NCBI GenBank assembly: GCA_002733155.1
Contig: NVUO01000006.1
Coordinates: 69,265 to 78,486 of the forward strand
Origin: Sulfurimonas sp.
GTDB lineage: Bacteria > Campylobacterota > Campylobacteria > Campylobacterales > Sulfurimonadaceae
Direction of reading: 5' to 3'
Length of the DNA: 9,222 nucleotides
A program made the position numbers and the translations under genes. Under the pieces are notes generated by a model that ran no database searches, had not been told where the DNA came from, and saw only the letters and a list, made by a program, of their open reading frames with translations. Below are positions 1 to 6,379 of this stretch, one piece after another. Numbering within the stretch: position 1 is the stretch's first letter; every line of letters begins with the position of its first letter.

Positions 1-185
1 AGTCTCTCATCTGAATCTACAAAGTCAAAACCATACTTACCTTTTATACAAAGTTTACCTTGCGAAACTACCCCATCTGGATGTGCAAATATTTTTTGAA
101 TTTTATTATCTTTTACTTGGGCGGCAATATCACAGCCAACACCACAGTAAGTACAGACGCTATCTATTATTTGAGTATCTTCCAT
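1..185 (-). CDS. Molybdopterin oxidoreductase N-terminus (formate dehydrogenase/assimilatory nitrate reductase type), partial
   Basis: Only the first 61 codons are present; the gene runs off the low-coordinate edge. Translation from ATG at 185 shows the N-terminal [4Fe-4S] binding motif of the molybdopterin oxidoreductase family: C11-x2-C14-x3-C18-x27-C46, with CTYCGVGC at 11–18 and QGKLCIKGKYGFDF at 42–55. Lys48 matches the conserved lysine that relays electrons between cluster and cofactor. There is no Tat signal peptide before the cysteines, so the enzyme is probably cytoplasmic, as in FdhF-type formate dehydrogenases and Nas-type nitrate reductases. The start is fixed by GGAGG at 194–190, four bases upstream; another ATG at 189 is out of frame and soon meets a stop. 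The remainder, including the Sec/Cys ligand to Mo, is needed to separate formate from nitrate enzymes. A palindromic repeat (199–226) lies just upstream. Confidence 0.85.
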   Translation of the reverse strand, partial: MEDTQIIDSVCTYCGVGCDIAAQVKDNKIQKIFAHPDGVVSQGKLCIKGKYGFDFVDSDER

Positions 186-198
186 TCATCCTCCATTA

Positions 199-226
199 CT
201 AGATCCTGAATTAAATTCAGGATGAC
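199..226 (-). repeat. 28-bp palindromic repeat, copy A
   Basis: Read on the minus strand this is GTC, an 8-nt arm ATCCTGAA, a 5-nt loop TTTAA, the perfect complementary arm TTCAGGAT, then CTAG. It shares the GTC…ATCTA frame with five other copies in the window. It lies five bases upstream of the Shine–Dalgarno sequence of the oxidoreductase gene, so it would form a hairpin in that gene's leader if transcribed. Confidence 0.75.
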
Positions 227-260
227 AAGCTAAAGTTATCGACATTCCAAGCTTAATCTC

Positions 261-311
261 GTCATTCCAAACTTGTACCGCAAGGGTATTATTTCGGTCA
301 TTTGGAATCTA
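261..311 (+). repeat. Palindromic repeat, copy B, with enlarged loop
   Basis: The arms ATTCCAAA (264–271) and TTTGGAAT (301–308) are identical to those of copy D and flanked by the same GTC and CTAA, but the usual 5-nt loop is replaced by 29 nt. The extra bases contain ACCG (277–280) and CGGT (295–298), which can extend the stem imperfectly. Copies A and B face each other with their GTC ends inward. Confidence 0.65.
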
Positions 312-337
312 ATTACTAATATTTTAAGCTATACAAA

Positions 338-365
338 CTAGACCCTGAATCAAGTTCAGGGTGAC
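338..365 (-). repeat. 28-bp palindromic repeat, copy C
   Basis: The minus-strand reading is GTC, arm ACCCTGAA, loop CTTGA, arm TTCAGGGT, then CTAG. Relative to copy A, one stem pair has changed from T·A to C·G, with both partners altered, so pairing is kept. It begins the second composite unit together with copy D. Confidence 0.75.
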
Positions 366-404
366 TGTGTACAGGAATTTATCTCATTCCAAGCTAAAGT
401 TATC

Positions 405-432
405 GTCATTCCAAACTAGATTTGGAATCTAA
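405..432 (+). repeat. 28-bp palindromic repeat, copy D
   Basis: The plus-strand reading is GTC, arm ATTCCAAA, loop CTAGA, arm TTTGGAAT, then CTAA. The 8-bp stem is perfect. It is preceded by a 25-nt stretch (390–414) that repeats 226–250 with one mismatch, so the C–D unit looks like a diverged duplicate of the A–B unit. Confidence 0.75.
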
Positions 433-552
433 ATTTTTTAGTGATTTTACTATCTTAACTCTTAAAAAGAGTTTCTACTTTTCTTATGCATAATTACTTA
501 GTTGCCACATTAAGAATTGGAGCAAATTTCAAACTAAGATTAATAAAAAAAT

Positions 553-1812
553 TTATACTATGCGAATCATCATTGGTCTATTATTTACAAAATCTAAAAA
601 CTCTAACTCTTTTATCATGTTTTGAATATTTTTTTCTAAAGCTATATGAGTAGATATTAATAAGTTTGCACTTTTATTTAAGGATGGGCGTTGAAGCATA
701 GTTTCAACTGAGATATTATTTTCTTCAAATATTTTTGTAATCTGAGCTAAGACTCCAGCCTTATCTGAAACATTTATACGAAGATAATATTTTGATTCTA
801 TATTAGCAGTTGGCTTTAGAGTCAACTTGCCTTCCATTGGTTTATCAAATCCAAGCATTGGAGTTGATTTTCCACTTCTAGCTATGTCAATTATGTTAGC
901 TACTACAGCAGATGCTGTAGCATCGCCACCAGCCCCAGGACCATAATAAAGAGTCTCTCCAACCTTATCACCAACTACAGAAATTGCATTCATTACACCA
1001 TCAATTTTTGCTATCATCTCATCTTTCTTGATTAAACATGCATGTACACGTAACTCTACTTCATTTTCATCTTTTTTCGCAATTCCAAGAAGTTTAATAG
1101 CATAACCAAACTCTTTAGCAAAATCTATATCTTCAGATGTAACATTATCTATACCTTCAATTAATATATCTTCAGGTTTAGCGTCAATTCCATAAGCTAT
1201 AGATGCAAGGATTAGAAGTTTGTGAGCAGCGTCATAACCACCAACATCAAAAGTGGGATCAGCTTCTGCGTAACCAAGTTCTTGAGCTTCTTTTAAAATA
1301 ACATCATAATCAACACCATTATTAGTCATCTCAGTCATCATATAATTACATGTACCATTCATAATACCCATAATAGATAGAATATGATTAGCTGATAAGC
1401 CATCACGAAGTGCGTTGATAATAGGGATACCACCAGCTACTGATGCCTCATACTCAAAGGCTATATCTTTTGCAATATCAGCTAACTCATATCGATGATA
1501 GGCTAAAAGTGCCTTATTTGCAGTAACTACTGCCTTCCCACTTTTTAATGCACGTTTAACTACTTCAAATGGCTCTTCTATACCACCCATTAGCTCAACT
1601 ACAATATCTATCTCTTCATCATTTAAAACATCATCTATATTATCTGTAATAATTATGTCTAAACCTCTATCTTTATTAAGGTTTTTTACTACACCAATTT
1701 TAACTTCTATATCTTGACCCGCACGAGCAGAAATTACCTCAGAATTATCACGTAGAATCTGAACTACACTTGTTCCAACAGTTCCAACACCAATTATTCC
1801 AACTTTTATCAT
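553..1812 (-). CDS. hom: Homoserine dehydrogenase
   Basis: This enzyme reduces aspartate semialdehyde to homoserine with NAD(P)H in the cytoplasm, the branch step to threonine and methionine. The 419-residue protein has the N-terminal Rossmann motif GIIGVGTVG (5–13), TANK (97–100), NGTCNYM (152–158) and the family signature around AEADPTFD to K198. Glu183, Asp194 and Lys198 have the spacing of yeast Hom6 Glu208, Asp219 and Lys223. A C-terminal ACT domain (about 343–415) suggests feedback control, typically by threonine. I chose the ATG at 1812 because GGAG (1824–1821) lies eight bases upstream and the protein then begins MIKVGIIGVG. An in-frame ATG at 1836 would add eight residues, but it lies inside a repeat hairpin and is unlikely. 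hom follows alaC after about 107 nt and is probably co-transcribed with it. Confidence 0.97.
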   Translation of the reverse strand: MIKVGIIGVGTVGTSVVQILRDNSEVISARAGQDIEVKIGVVKNLNKDRGLDIIITDNIDDVLNDEEIDIVVELMGGIEEPFEVVKRALKSGKAVVTANKALLAYHRYELADIAKDIAFEYEASVAGGIPIINALRDGLSANHILSIMGIMNGTCNYMMTEMTNNGVDYDVILKEAQELGYAEADPTFDVGGYDAAHKLLILASIAYGIDAKPEDILIEGIDNVTSEDIDFAKEFGYAIKLLGIAKKDENEVELRVHACLIKKDEMIAKIDGVMNAISVVGDKVGETLYYGPGAGGDATASAVVANIIDIARSGKSTPMLGFDKPMEGKLTLKPTANIESKYYLRINVSDKAGVLAQITKIFEENNISVETMLQRPSLNKSANLLISTHIALEKNIQNMIKELEFLDFVNNRPMMIRIV

Positions 1813-1831
1813 AAACTTTTCTCCACTTATA

Positions 1832-1859
1832 GTCATCCCAAACTTAATTTGGGATATTT
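1832..1859 (+). repeat. 28-bp palindromic repeat, copy F
   Basis: The plus-strand reading is GTC, arm ATCCCAAA, loop CTTAA, arm TTTGGGAT, then ATTT. The third stem pair is C·G where copy D has T·A, again with both partners changed. It lies between alaC and hom, ending seven bases upstream of the hom Shine–Dalgarno sequence, and it supplies the spurious upstream in-frame ATG at 1836. Confidence 0.75.
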
Positions 1860-1869
1860 TTATTTTTAT

Positions 1870-1897
1870 TTGGATTCTGAATTAAGTTCAGAATAAC
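1870..1897 (-). repeat. 28-bp palindromic repeat, copy E
   Basis: The minus-strand reading is GTT, arm ATTCTGAA, loop CTTAA, arm TTCAGAAT, then CCAA. The stem is perfect though two pairs differ from copies A and C. Copies F and E have their GTC-type ends pointing outward, opposite to the two composite units upstream of the oxidoreductase gene. Confidence 0.7.
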
Positions 1898-1913
1898 ACT
1901 TTTTATTAAAATG

Positions 1914-1932
1914 ACAGTTTTATTGAAACTGT
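1914..1932 (-). other. Hairpin overlapping the alaC stop codon
   Basis: The arms ACAGTTT (1914–1920) and AAACTGT (1926–1932) form a perfect 7-bp stem with a 5-nt loop, spanning the TAA stop of alaC at 1922–1920. On the minus strand it is followed by CATTTTAATAAAAAG rather than a U-run, so it is a weak candidate for attenuation or mRNA 3'-end protection. I do not call it a confident terminator. Confidence 0.4.
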
Positions 1933-3143
1933 TTTAAAAATTCTTTTATATTTCTAGCAGCTTGGCGGATTCTATTGTCATTTTCAATTAAAGCTATACG
2001 GACATAACCCTCACCATTTGCACCAAAACCAATACCAGGTGCTACAGCTACACCTGCCTCAATTAAAAGTCTTTTTGAAAATTCTAATGAACCTAAATGT
2101 GCTGCACATTCTGGAATTTTTGCCCATGAGAACATAGATGCCTGATTTTTACGTATAGACCAACCTGCACGCTCAAACGCTTCTATAAGCACACATTGTC
2201 TATGCTCATACTTATCTGTAATATCTTGGACACATTGTTGGTCACCGTTTAAAGCTACTGTAGCTGCAACCTGAATAGGTGTAAACATTCCATAATCTAA
2301 CCAAGATTTGATTTTTTGTAATGCCCCAATTAGTCTTTCATTACCAACAAAAAAACCTACACGCCATCCAGCCATATTGTAAGATTTTGAAAGTGTAAAA
2401 CTCTCAACTGCTACATCTTTTGCACCAGGAACTGACATTATGGATGGAGTTTTATATCCACCAAATGTAATATCACCATAAGCTATATCTGAAATAACAT
2501 AAAATCTTTTTTCTTTAGCCATTGCCACTAAACGTACATAAAACTCAGGTGTTACAGTTGCAGTTGTAGGGTTATGGGGAAAGTTCACTAATACATATTT
2601 TGGTTTTGGTGAATTTTCTTTAAACATTCTTTCTAAATCTTCAAAAAATTTATCCTCATTAACTTTATAATCTTCATCAAATTCAATTCCGAACTTAACA
2701 ACAGAGCCACCAGCTAAAATAAAAGAATATTCATGTATAGGATAAGTAGGATCTGGTACTACAGCTAAATCACCTGGGTTTGTAATTGCATAAGTAAGAT
2801 GCGCATAACCCTCTTTTGAACCCATAGTAGCTACACATTCAGTTTCAGGATTTAAGACACAGTCATACCTACGTTCATACCAATCTGCTATAGCTTTTAA
2901 AAGTTTAGGTATACCTTTTGATATTGAGTAACCATGAGTTTTTGTTTTTTGGGCTGATTCTACTAGTTTTGCTCTAATGTGTTCAGGTGTATCACCATCA
3001 GGATTACCCATTGAAAAGTCAATAACATCTTTACCTCGCCTACGCTCCTGCATTTTAATATCATTTACTTCTGCAAAAACATACTTTGGAAGTCTCTCAA
3101 CTCTGTTAAACCTTATCTCATCAAACAAAAAAGTTCCCTTCAT
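1920..3143 (-). CDS. alaC: PLP-dependent aminotransferase, AlaC type
   Basis: This is a fold-type I class I/II aminotransferase. From memory the 407-residue protein aligns along its whole length with E. coli AlaC (glutamate–pyruvate aminotransferase), for example IDFSMGNPDG (41–50), SFTLSKSYNMAGWR (248–261) and YVRIALIEN (380–388). Visible active-site residues are Asn191, Asp219, Tyr222, the PLP lysine Lys253, Arg261 and the substrate-carboxylate Arg382. Relatives are often labelled aspartate or LL-diaminopimelate aminotransferase. Alanine formation from pyruvate and glutamate is the best guess, but its position before hom leaves room for an aspartate-family role. The ATG at 3143 has no clear Shine–Dalgarno sequence. 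A TTG at 3128 (codon 6) follows AAGGGA and is a serious alternative start that would give 402 residues. Confidence 0.92.
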   Translation of the reverse strand: MKGTFLFDEIRFNRVERLPKYVFAEVNDIKMQERRRGKDVIDFSMGNPDGDTPEHIRAKLVESAQKTKTHGYSISKGIPKLLKAIADWYERRYDCVLNPETECVATMGSKEGYAHLTYAITNPGDLAVVPDPTYPIHEYSFILAGGSVVKFGIEFDEDYKVNEDKFFEDLERMFKENSPKPKYVLVNFPHNPTTATVTPEFYVRLVAMAKEKRFYVISDIAYGDITFGGYKTPSIMSVPGAKDVAVESFTLSKSYNMAGWRVGFFVGNERLIGALQKIKSWLDYGMFTPIQVAATVALNGDQQCVQDITDKYEHRQCVLIEAFERAGWSIRKNQASMFSWAKIPECAAHLGSLEFSKRLLIEAGVAVAPGIGFGANGEGYVRIALIENDNRIRQAARNIKEFLKQFQ

Positions 3144-3169
3144 ACAGCATAAACTGTCATTTATTTTAA

Positions 3170-3175
3170 ATTATA
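3170..3175 (-). promoter_or_regulatory. Candidate -10 box for alaC–hom
   Basis: On the minus strand a perfect TATAAT lies at 3175–3170, about 27 bases before the alaC ATG, preceded by a T-rich stretch. No good -35 box is visible, which is common in Campylobacterota sigma-70 promoters. The 78-bp gap upstream of alaC, unlike the overlaps before it, supports a separate promoter. The resulting leader would be only about 20 nt. Confidence 0.45.
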
Positions 3176-3221
3176 AATGCTATTTTAGCGAAAAAAAGTT
3201 ACTTTAAGTTTACAAAATATT

Positions 3222-4052
3222 TTATCTTACTCCAGTTGGCTCTAAAACTAGAGAATCTTTTATATTTTTTAGAGTATAAATATCAGAAATTTTAATATAA
3301 TGTGTATTACCTTTGATATTCAATGTAATTATACGTCTTTGAGTATTTCTTTTTACCACTTGCAGTAATTTTAAGTTTTTATCGTAATAAGCTATGTATG
3401 GATACCAATTGTTCCTACGTGAGCTTTTTATTTTTAATTTATTTATATCTGATACATTTAACCAATAAGCATATAATGAACGCTTTAGTTTTACTTCTAC
3501 ACCATCTTTTAATTTTTGTGTATTTAGATATGCTTCATTCATATCTATAATATATGTCCAATCACTTGGTGAGTTTCTATATATATCTATAATTTTACAA
3601 CCACTTTTTAAAAGTTCCCTTTGAAGTATTATTGGATCTGTTGCATATTCTGAATTTAAAGAAATATTCCAAGAAAACTTAGAAGGTTCTAAGTTTGATT
3701 CTTTAGTTACATATCTATAATAACCTATATTTCTAAGTGTATCGGACATTATTTTTACAAAAAATAATGGGGCACCACTTGTTTGGAAATTTAAATTTAA
3801 TTCTCTTGGTTTTTTAAAAAAAAGATTTAGTAATCCATGCTCCTTTAACATAGCTATAATTTTTACAGAATCAACCTTTTCATCACGTATATAATCATTA
3901 GTTGGAGAAAACACTATCTTAATATAGGCATTATTTTCATTGTAGACAGTAGTATTTATGAGTGTTTTAATTTTATCATAAACCAAATTGTCATATTTAT
4001 CTGCGATAGAGAAGGAAAAAGCTAAACTTAATATTAAAAATATTTTAATCAT
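3222..4052 (-). CDS. Secreted periplasmic protein of unknown function (Cj0151c-like by position)
   Basis: I recognise no functional domain. The 276-residue product starts with a clear signal peptide (MIKIFLILSLAFSFSIA, likely cut after residue 17), has no later membrane segment, and ends in a beta-strand-like, lysine-rich region (about 185–276). The mature protein has a single cysteine, Cys152, and several aromatic clusters (RNNWYPYIAYY at 213–223), suggesting a soluble beta-rich fold. The ATG overlaps the previous gene's stop by one base (TAATG), so translation is probably coupled to the RodZ-like gene, and the two may work together at the inner membrane. By gene order it corresponds to C. 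jejuni Cj0151c, a putative periplasmic protein. Confidence 0.8.
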   Translation of the reverse strand: MIKIFLILSLAFSFSIADKYDNLVYDKIKTLINTTVYNENNAYIKIVFSPTNDYIRDEKVDSVKIIAMLKEHGLLNLFFKKPRELNLNFQTSGAPLFFVKIMSDTLRNIGYYRYVTKESNLEPSKFSWNISLNSEYATDPIILQRELLKSGCKIIDIYRNSPSDWTYIIDMNEAYLNTQKLKDGVEVKLKRSLYAYWLNVSDINKLKIKSSRRNNWYPYIAYYDKNLKLLQVVKRNTQRRIITLNIKGNTHYIKISDIYTLKNIKDSLVLEPTGVR

Positions 4053-4855
4053 TAATTGGCTTTTTCTAGTTTTTGAAATTCTTGATAAGTAATTTTGTTC
4101 ATATTTCCATCTTTATATATAAATCTAATTGTATTTTTATCTGAATATTTTTTATCAATCCCATTTATATTAGTTGTAAAATAACCATGTCCAAATGTTA
4201 AAAGCCAAGTTTTGTTTGCATCTATACTAAAGTCATTAGCTTTTTTTACAGTTTTTTGATATTTTTTGTAAGTATCTAAGTCCATATAACCTAGCCATAA
4301 ATCAACATTCGTTTTAATTAAAAAAGTTTTATTAATATTTTTTATACTATTTTCAATTGTTAGATTAATATCTAGATTTATTAATTTTATACTTTTATTA
4401 ATATCGACACTAATTTTAGTAATATTTATCTCTTCTATGGGGTTAATATTTTGAGTAGCATTATAAATGGTAGTATTATCTAACTGATTTATTTTTATAT
4501 CTTTTGAAGAAGAGAAGTTTAAACTTAGATAAGATGCAGAAACAAATATAAATAGACCAAGAAATATATATATAAATGTAAGATTTTTTTTCTTTTTAGG
4601 AGTTATAAAAAATTTATTTACTAACTCTGGCTCTGGTGCAATATCATTAAAATAATCCAAACCTCTTTGTCTTAATTTATCTAGCTTAATATCATATTCA
4701 CGTTCGAGAATAGAAATGAAACCTAAAAACTGTATCTTAGTCATATCATCATAACTCTCATAAATTACAGCTAATACATGTAATCTAGAAATATGTGTAG
4801 TCTCATGTATTTTTTGAGCACCTATAGTTTTTAAAACTTCATGACCTAAACTCAC
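4052..4855 (-). CDS. RodZ-like bitopic membrane protein (Cj0152c-like by position)
   Basis: The 267-residue protein has one transmembrane helix (about 92–112) preceded by PKKKK (86–90), which places the N-terminal 90 residues in the cytoplasm. The N-terminal part is predicted helical but is not an obvious Cro/C1-type HTH. After the helix comes an Asn/Ile-rich linker (about 119–175) and then a periplasmic region with WLLTFGHGYFTTNINGIDKKYSD spread over 217–239. This resembles the C-terminal DUF4115 domain of RodZ, with its hydrophobic-G-x-G … N-G pattern. Cytoplasmic helical domain, TM helix and beta domain is the RodZ layout, so a role in cell shape or envelope organisation is an inference only. 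Translation begins with GTG at 4855, overlapping the upstream stop as GTGA, so translation is likely coupled to the rlmB-like gene. C. jejuni Cj0152c occupies the same position. Confidence 0.8.
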   Translation of the reverse strand: MSLGHEVLKTIGAQKIHETTHISRLHVLAVIYESYDDMTKIQFLGFISILEREYDIKLDKLRQRGLDYFNDIAPEPELVNKFFITPKKKKNLTFIYIFLGLFIFVSASYLSLNFSSSKDIKINQLDNTTIYNATQNINPIEEINITKISVDINKSIKLINLDINLTIENSIKNINKTFLIKTNVDLWLGYMDLDTYKKYQKTVKKANDFSIDANKTWLLTFGHGYFTTNINGIDKKYSDKNTIRFIYKDGNMNKITYQEFQKLEKAN

Positions 4856-5532
4856 ATTCTCATCCTATCCATTAAAATTGCACCAGCTGCACTAACATTT
4901 AAAGAATCAAATTCATGTAACATCTTGATACTTACAACTTTATCTAATTTAGATACAACTCTAGATGATAAACCATCACCCTCATTACCTAAAAATAAAG
5001 CTCTTTTTTGTTTAACTTTTACATCACGTATATCAATACCACCCATATCAGCACCATAACTTGTAAAACCTGATGTTTTTAAATCATTCATTACATTATG
5101 TACATTAGTCTCTATCGCAAAAGGCATATCAAATAAGGCTCCAGTACTAGTCCTAGTTATCGCCTCAAGTGGTAATGTTTTCAGTCCACAAACTATAATA
5201 CCATCTACACCTAAGGCATAAGCAGTTCTAACAATTGCACCAATATTTCCAACATCAGTTAAACCTGATAATACTAAGACAAAATCAAAATTTAAAAAAT
5301 TTTTATATGATTGTAGTTTGTAATCTTCAATTTCTGCTAAAAAACCCTGATGAGAAGCATTTTTACACATCTTTCCTGCTGCGTCAGATGGTATACGTTT
5401 TACTTCAAAATCAAACTTCATAAGACGTGAGTATTCTTTCTTTTCAAGCTCTTTTGCTATATAAAGAATTTTAATCTTTGAAGCATGATTTTGTATAATA
5501 TAATTAATTGGTTGTTTAGCATAAATTAACAT
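4852..5532 (-). CDS. rlmB: TrmH-family (SPOUT) rRNA 2'-O-methyltransferase, RlmB type
   Basis: The 226-residue protein has the two-part RlmB layout: an N-terminal L30e-like RNA-binding region (about 1–70) and a C-terminal SPOUT knot domain. The three SPOUT motifs are present: GNIGAIVRTAYALG (95–108, with Asn96 and Arg102), LGNEGDGLS (181–189) and SLNVSAAGAI (210–219, with Asn212). Such enzymes transfer a methyl group from S-adenosylmethionine to a ribose 2'-OH; RlmB modifies G2251 of 23S rRNA. It is somewhat shorter than E. coli RlmB (243 residues). Substrate identity rests on family resemblance, and another TrmH-type rRNA or tRNA target is possible. The ATG at 5532 lacks an obvious Shine–Dalgarno sequence. 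The gene lies 26 nt after rsmI, also a 2'-O-ribose methyltransferase gene. Confidence 0.9.
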   Translation of the reverse strand: MLIYAKQPINYIIQNHASKIKILYIAKELEKKEYSRLMKFDFEVKRIPSDAAGKMCKNASHQGFLAEIEDYKLQSYKNFLNFDFVLVLSGLTDVGNIGAIVRTAYALGVDGIIVCGLKTLPLEAITRTSTGALFDMPFAIETNVHNVMNDLKTSGFTSYGADMGGIDIRDVKVKQKRALFLGNEGDGLSSRVVSKLDKVVSIKMLHEFDSLNVSAAGAILMDRMRM

Positions 5533-5558
5533 AAGGACATTCTATCTAAAAAATTCCT

Positions 5559-6377
5559 CTATGCCAAGCCTAAAAGTCTTTTATAGCACTCTTTAGTGTT
5601 TTCACCCGTTATTTTTGAGATAAGTTTAGCTTTAGTTTTTTTTGGTAAATCTAATTCTAAAATATCATTTTGACTTATAGCACTAAGATTATGTTTAGAT
5701 GATGCTTCTAATACAACTACCCATTCACCACGGTAGTTAGCAGATATTTGTTCTAAAATTTCCTTAGCTGTTCCAAAAAAATACTTTTGATATTTTTTAG
5801 TTAATTCTTTCGATAAAAATATTTTTCTTAAAGGTGCTTCTTTTATAAGTTCATTTAAAAACTTTTCTAATCTATGAGGAGATTCATAAATAATTGTAGT
5901 AAAACCACTATTTAAAGCACTTAAAAGTGAAGATACCCTATCCTTACCCTTATGTGGCAAAAAACCCCAAAATAACATCTGAGTCTCAATAAATCCACTT
6001 GCCACAAAGGCTGTAAGTACTGCATTTGCACCTGGAAGTACATCATAATCTATAGAATTTTCTTGGGCATATTTCACTAAAGCCTGACCCGGATCACTAA
6101 TACCTGGCATTCCAGCATCTGATACATATACAATATTATCTTCAAAAAAATTAGGCTCTAATTTATCTATAAAAGTTTTTTCATTATGAGAATGTAGAGA
6201 TATAAAATGTTGATTTTCTTTAAAATTTGTATTATAACGTTCTTTTAAAATATGGATGAGTTTTTTAGTAACGCGAGTATCCTCGCAAAGTAGTGTATCA
6301 GCTTCACTTAGAGCCTCTATAGCTCTAAGTGAAATATCGCCTATATTACCTATGGGAGTAGGAACAAGGGACAGCAT
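5559..6377 (-). CDS. rsmI: 16S rRNA (cytidine1402-2'-O)-methyltransferase
   Basis: RsmI adds the ribose methyl at C1402 in the decoding centre of 16S rRNA, using S-adenosylmethionine. The 272-residue protein shows the family motifs in order: VPTPIGNIGDIS (5–16), CEDTR (31–35), VSDAGMPGISDPG (85–97), PGANA (115–119) and FWGFLP (136–141). Length and motifs fit full-length bacterial RsmI, including the C-terminal helical extension. The ATG at 6377 gives a start directly at the conserved MLSLVPTPIG. Only a weak GAG lies upstream, and it is supplied by the end of a 66-bp palindromic element occupying the gap after rpmE. Confidence 0.97.
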   Translation of the reverse strand: MLSLVPTPIGNIGDISLRAIEALSEADTLLCEDTRVTKKLIHILKERYNTNFKENQHFISLHSHNEKTFIDKLEPNFFEDNIVYVSDAGMPGISDPGQALVKYAQENSIDYDVLPGANAVLTAFVASGFIETQMLFWGFLPHKGKDRVSSLLSALNSGFTTIIYESPHRLEKFLNELIKEAPLRKIFLSKELTKKYQKYFFGTAKEILEQISANYRGEWVVVLEASSKHNLSAISQNDILELDLPKKTKAKLISKITGENTKECYKRLLGLA

Positions 6378-6379
6378 TA

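Larger units (their letters stand above)
186..552. other. Repeat-rich intergenic spacer between hom and the oxidoreductase gene
   Basis: There is no coding region here. Positions 199–432 hold four copies of a 28-bp palindromic repeat, arranged as two composite units and listed separately. Positions 433–552 are AT-rich and carry weaker symmetry: a hairpin at 457–473 (AACTCTT-aaa-AAGAGTT), a perfect 10-bp palindrome TTATGCATAA at 484–493, and a 7-bp inverted repeat CTTAGTT (497–503)/AACTAAG (532–538) with a 28-nt loop. None of these is followed by a clear U-run on the minus strand, so I do not call a terminator for hom. No convincing promoter for the oxidoreductase gene was picked out. Confidence 0.7.

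Noticed and set aside
199..432. CRISPR-like array in the repeat-rich spacer
   Set aside because: The units are palindromes in alternating orientation with unequal, related spacers and no cas genes, so they are not direct repeats with unique spacers.
541..556. T-run just after the hom stop codon as a terminator
   Set aside because: There is no hairpin immediately before it. Nearby inverted repeats lie farther downstream and lack U-runs.
2977..3207. Plus-strand open frame of 76 codons across the alaC start
   Set aside because: It lies mostly antisense to the conserved N-terminal coding region of alaC, lacks a ribosome binding site and resembles no family.
5235..5423. Plus-strand open frame of 62 codons inside the rlmB-like gene
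   Set aside because: It is fully antisense to a conserved methyltransferase domain, so it is a shadow.
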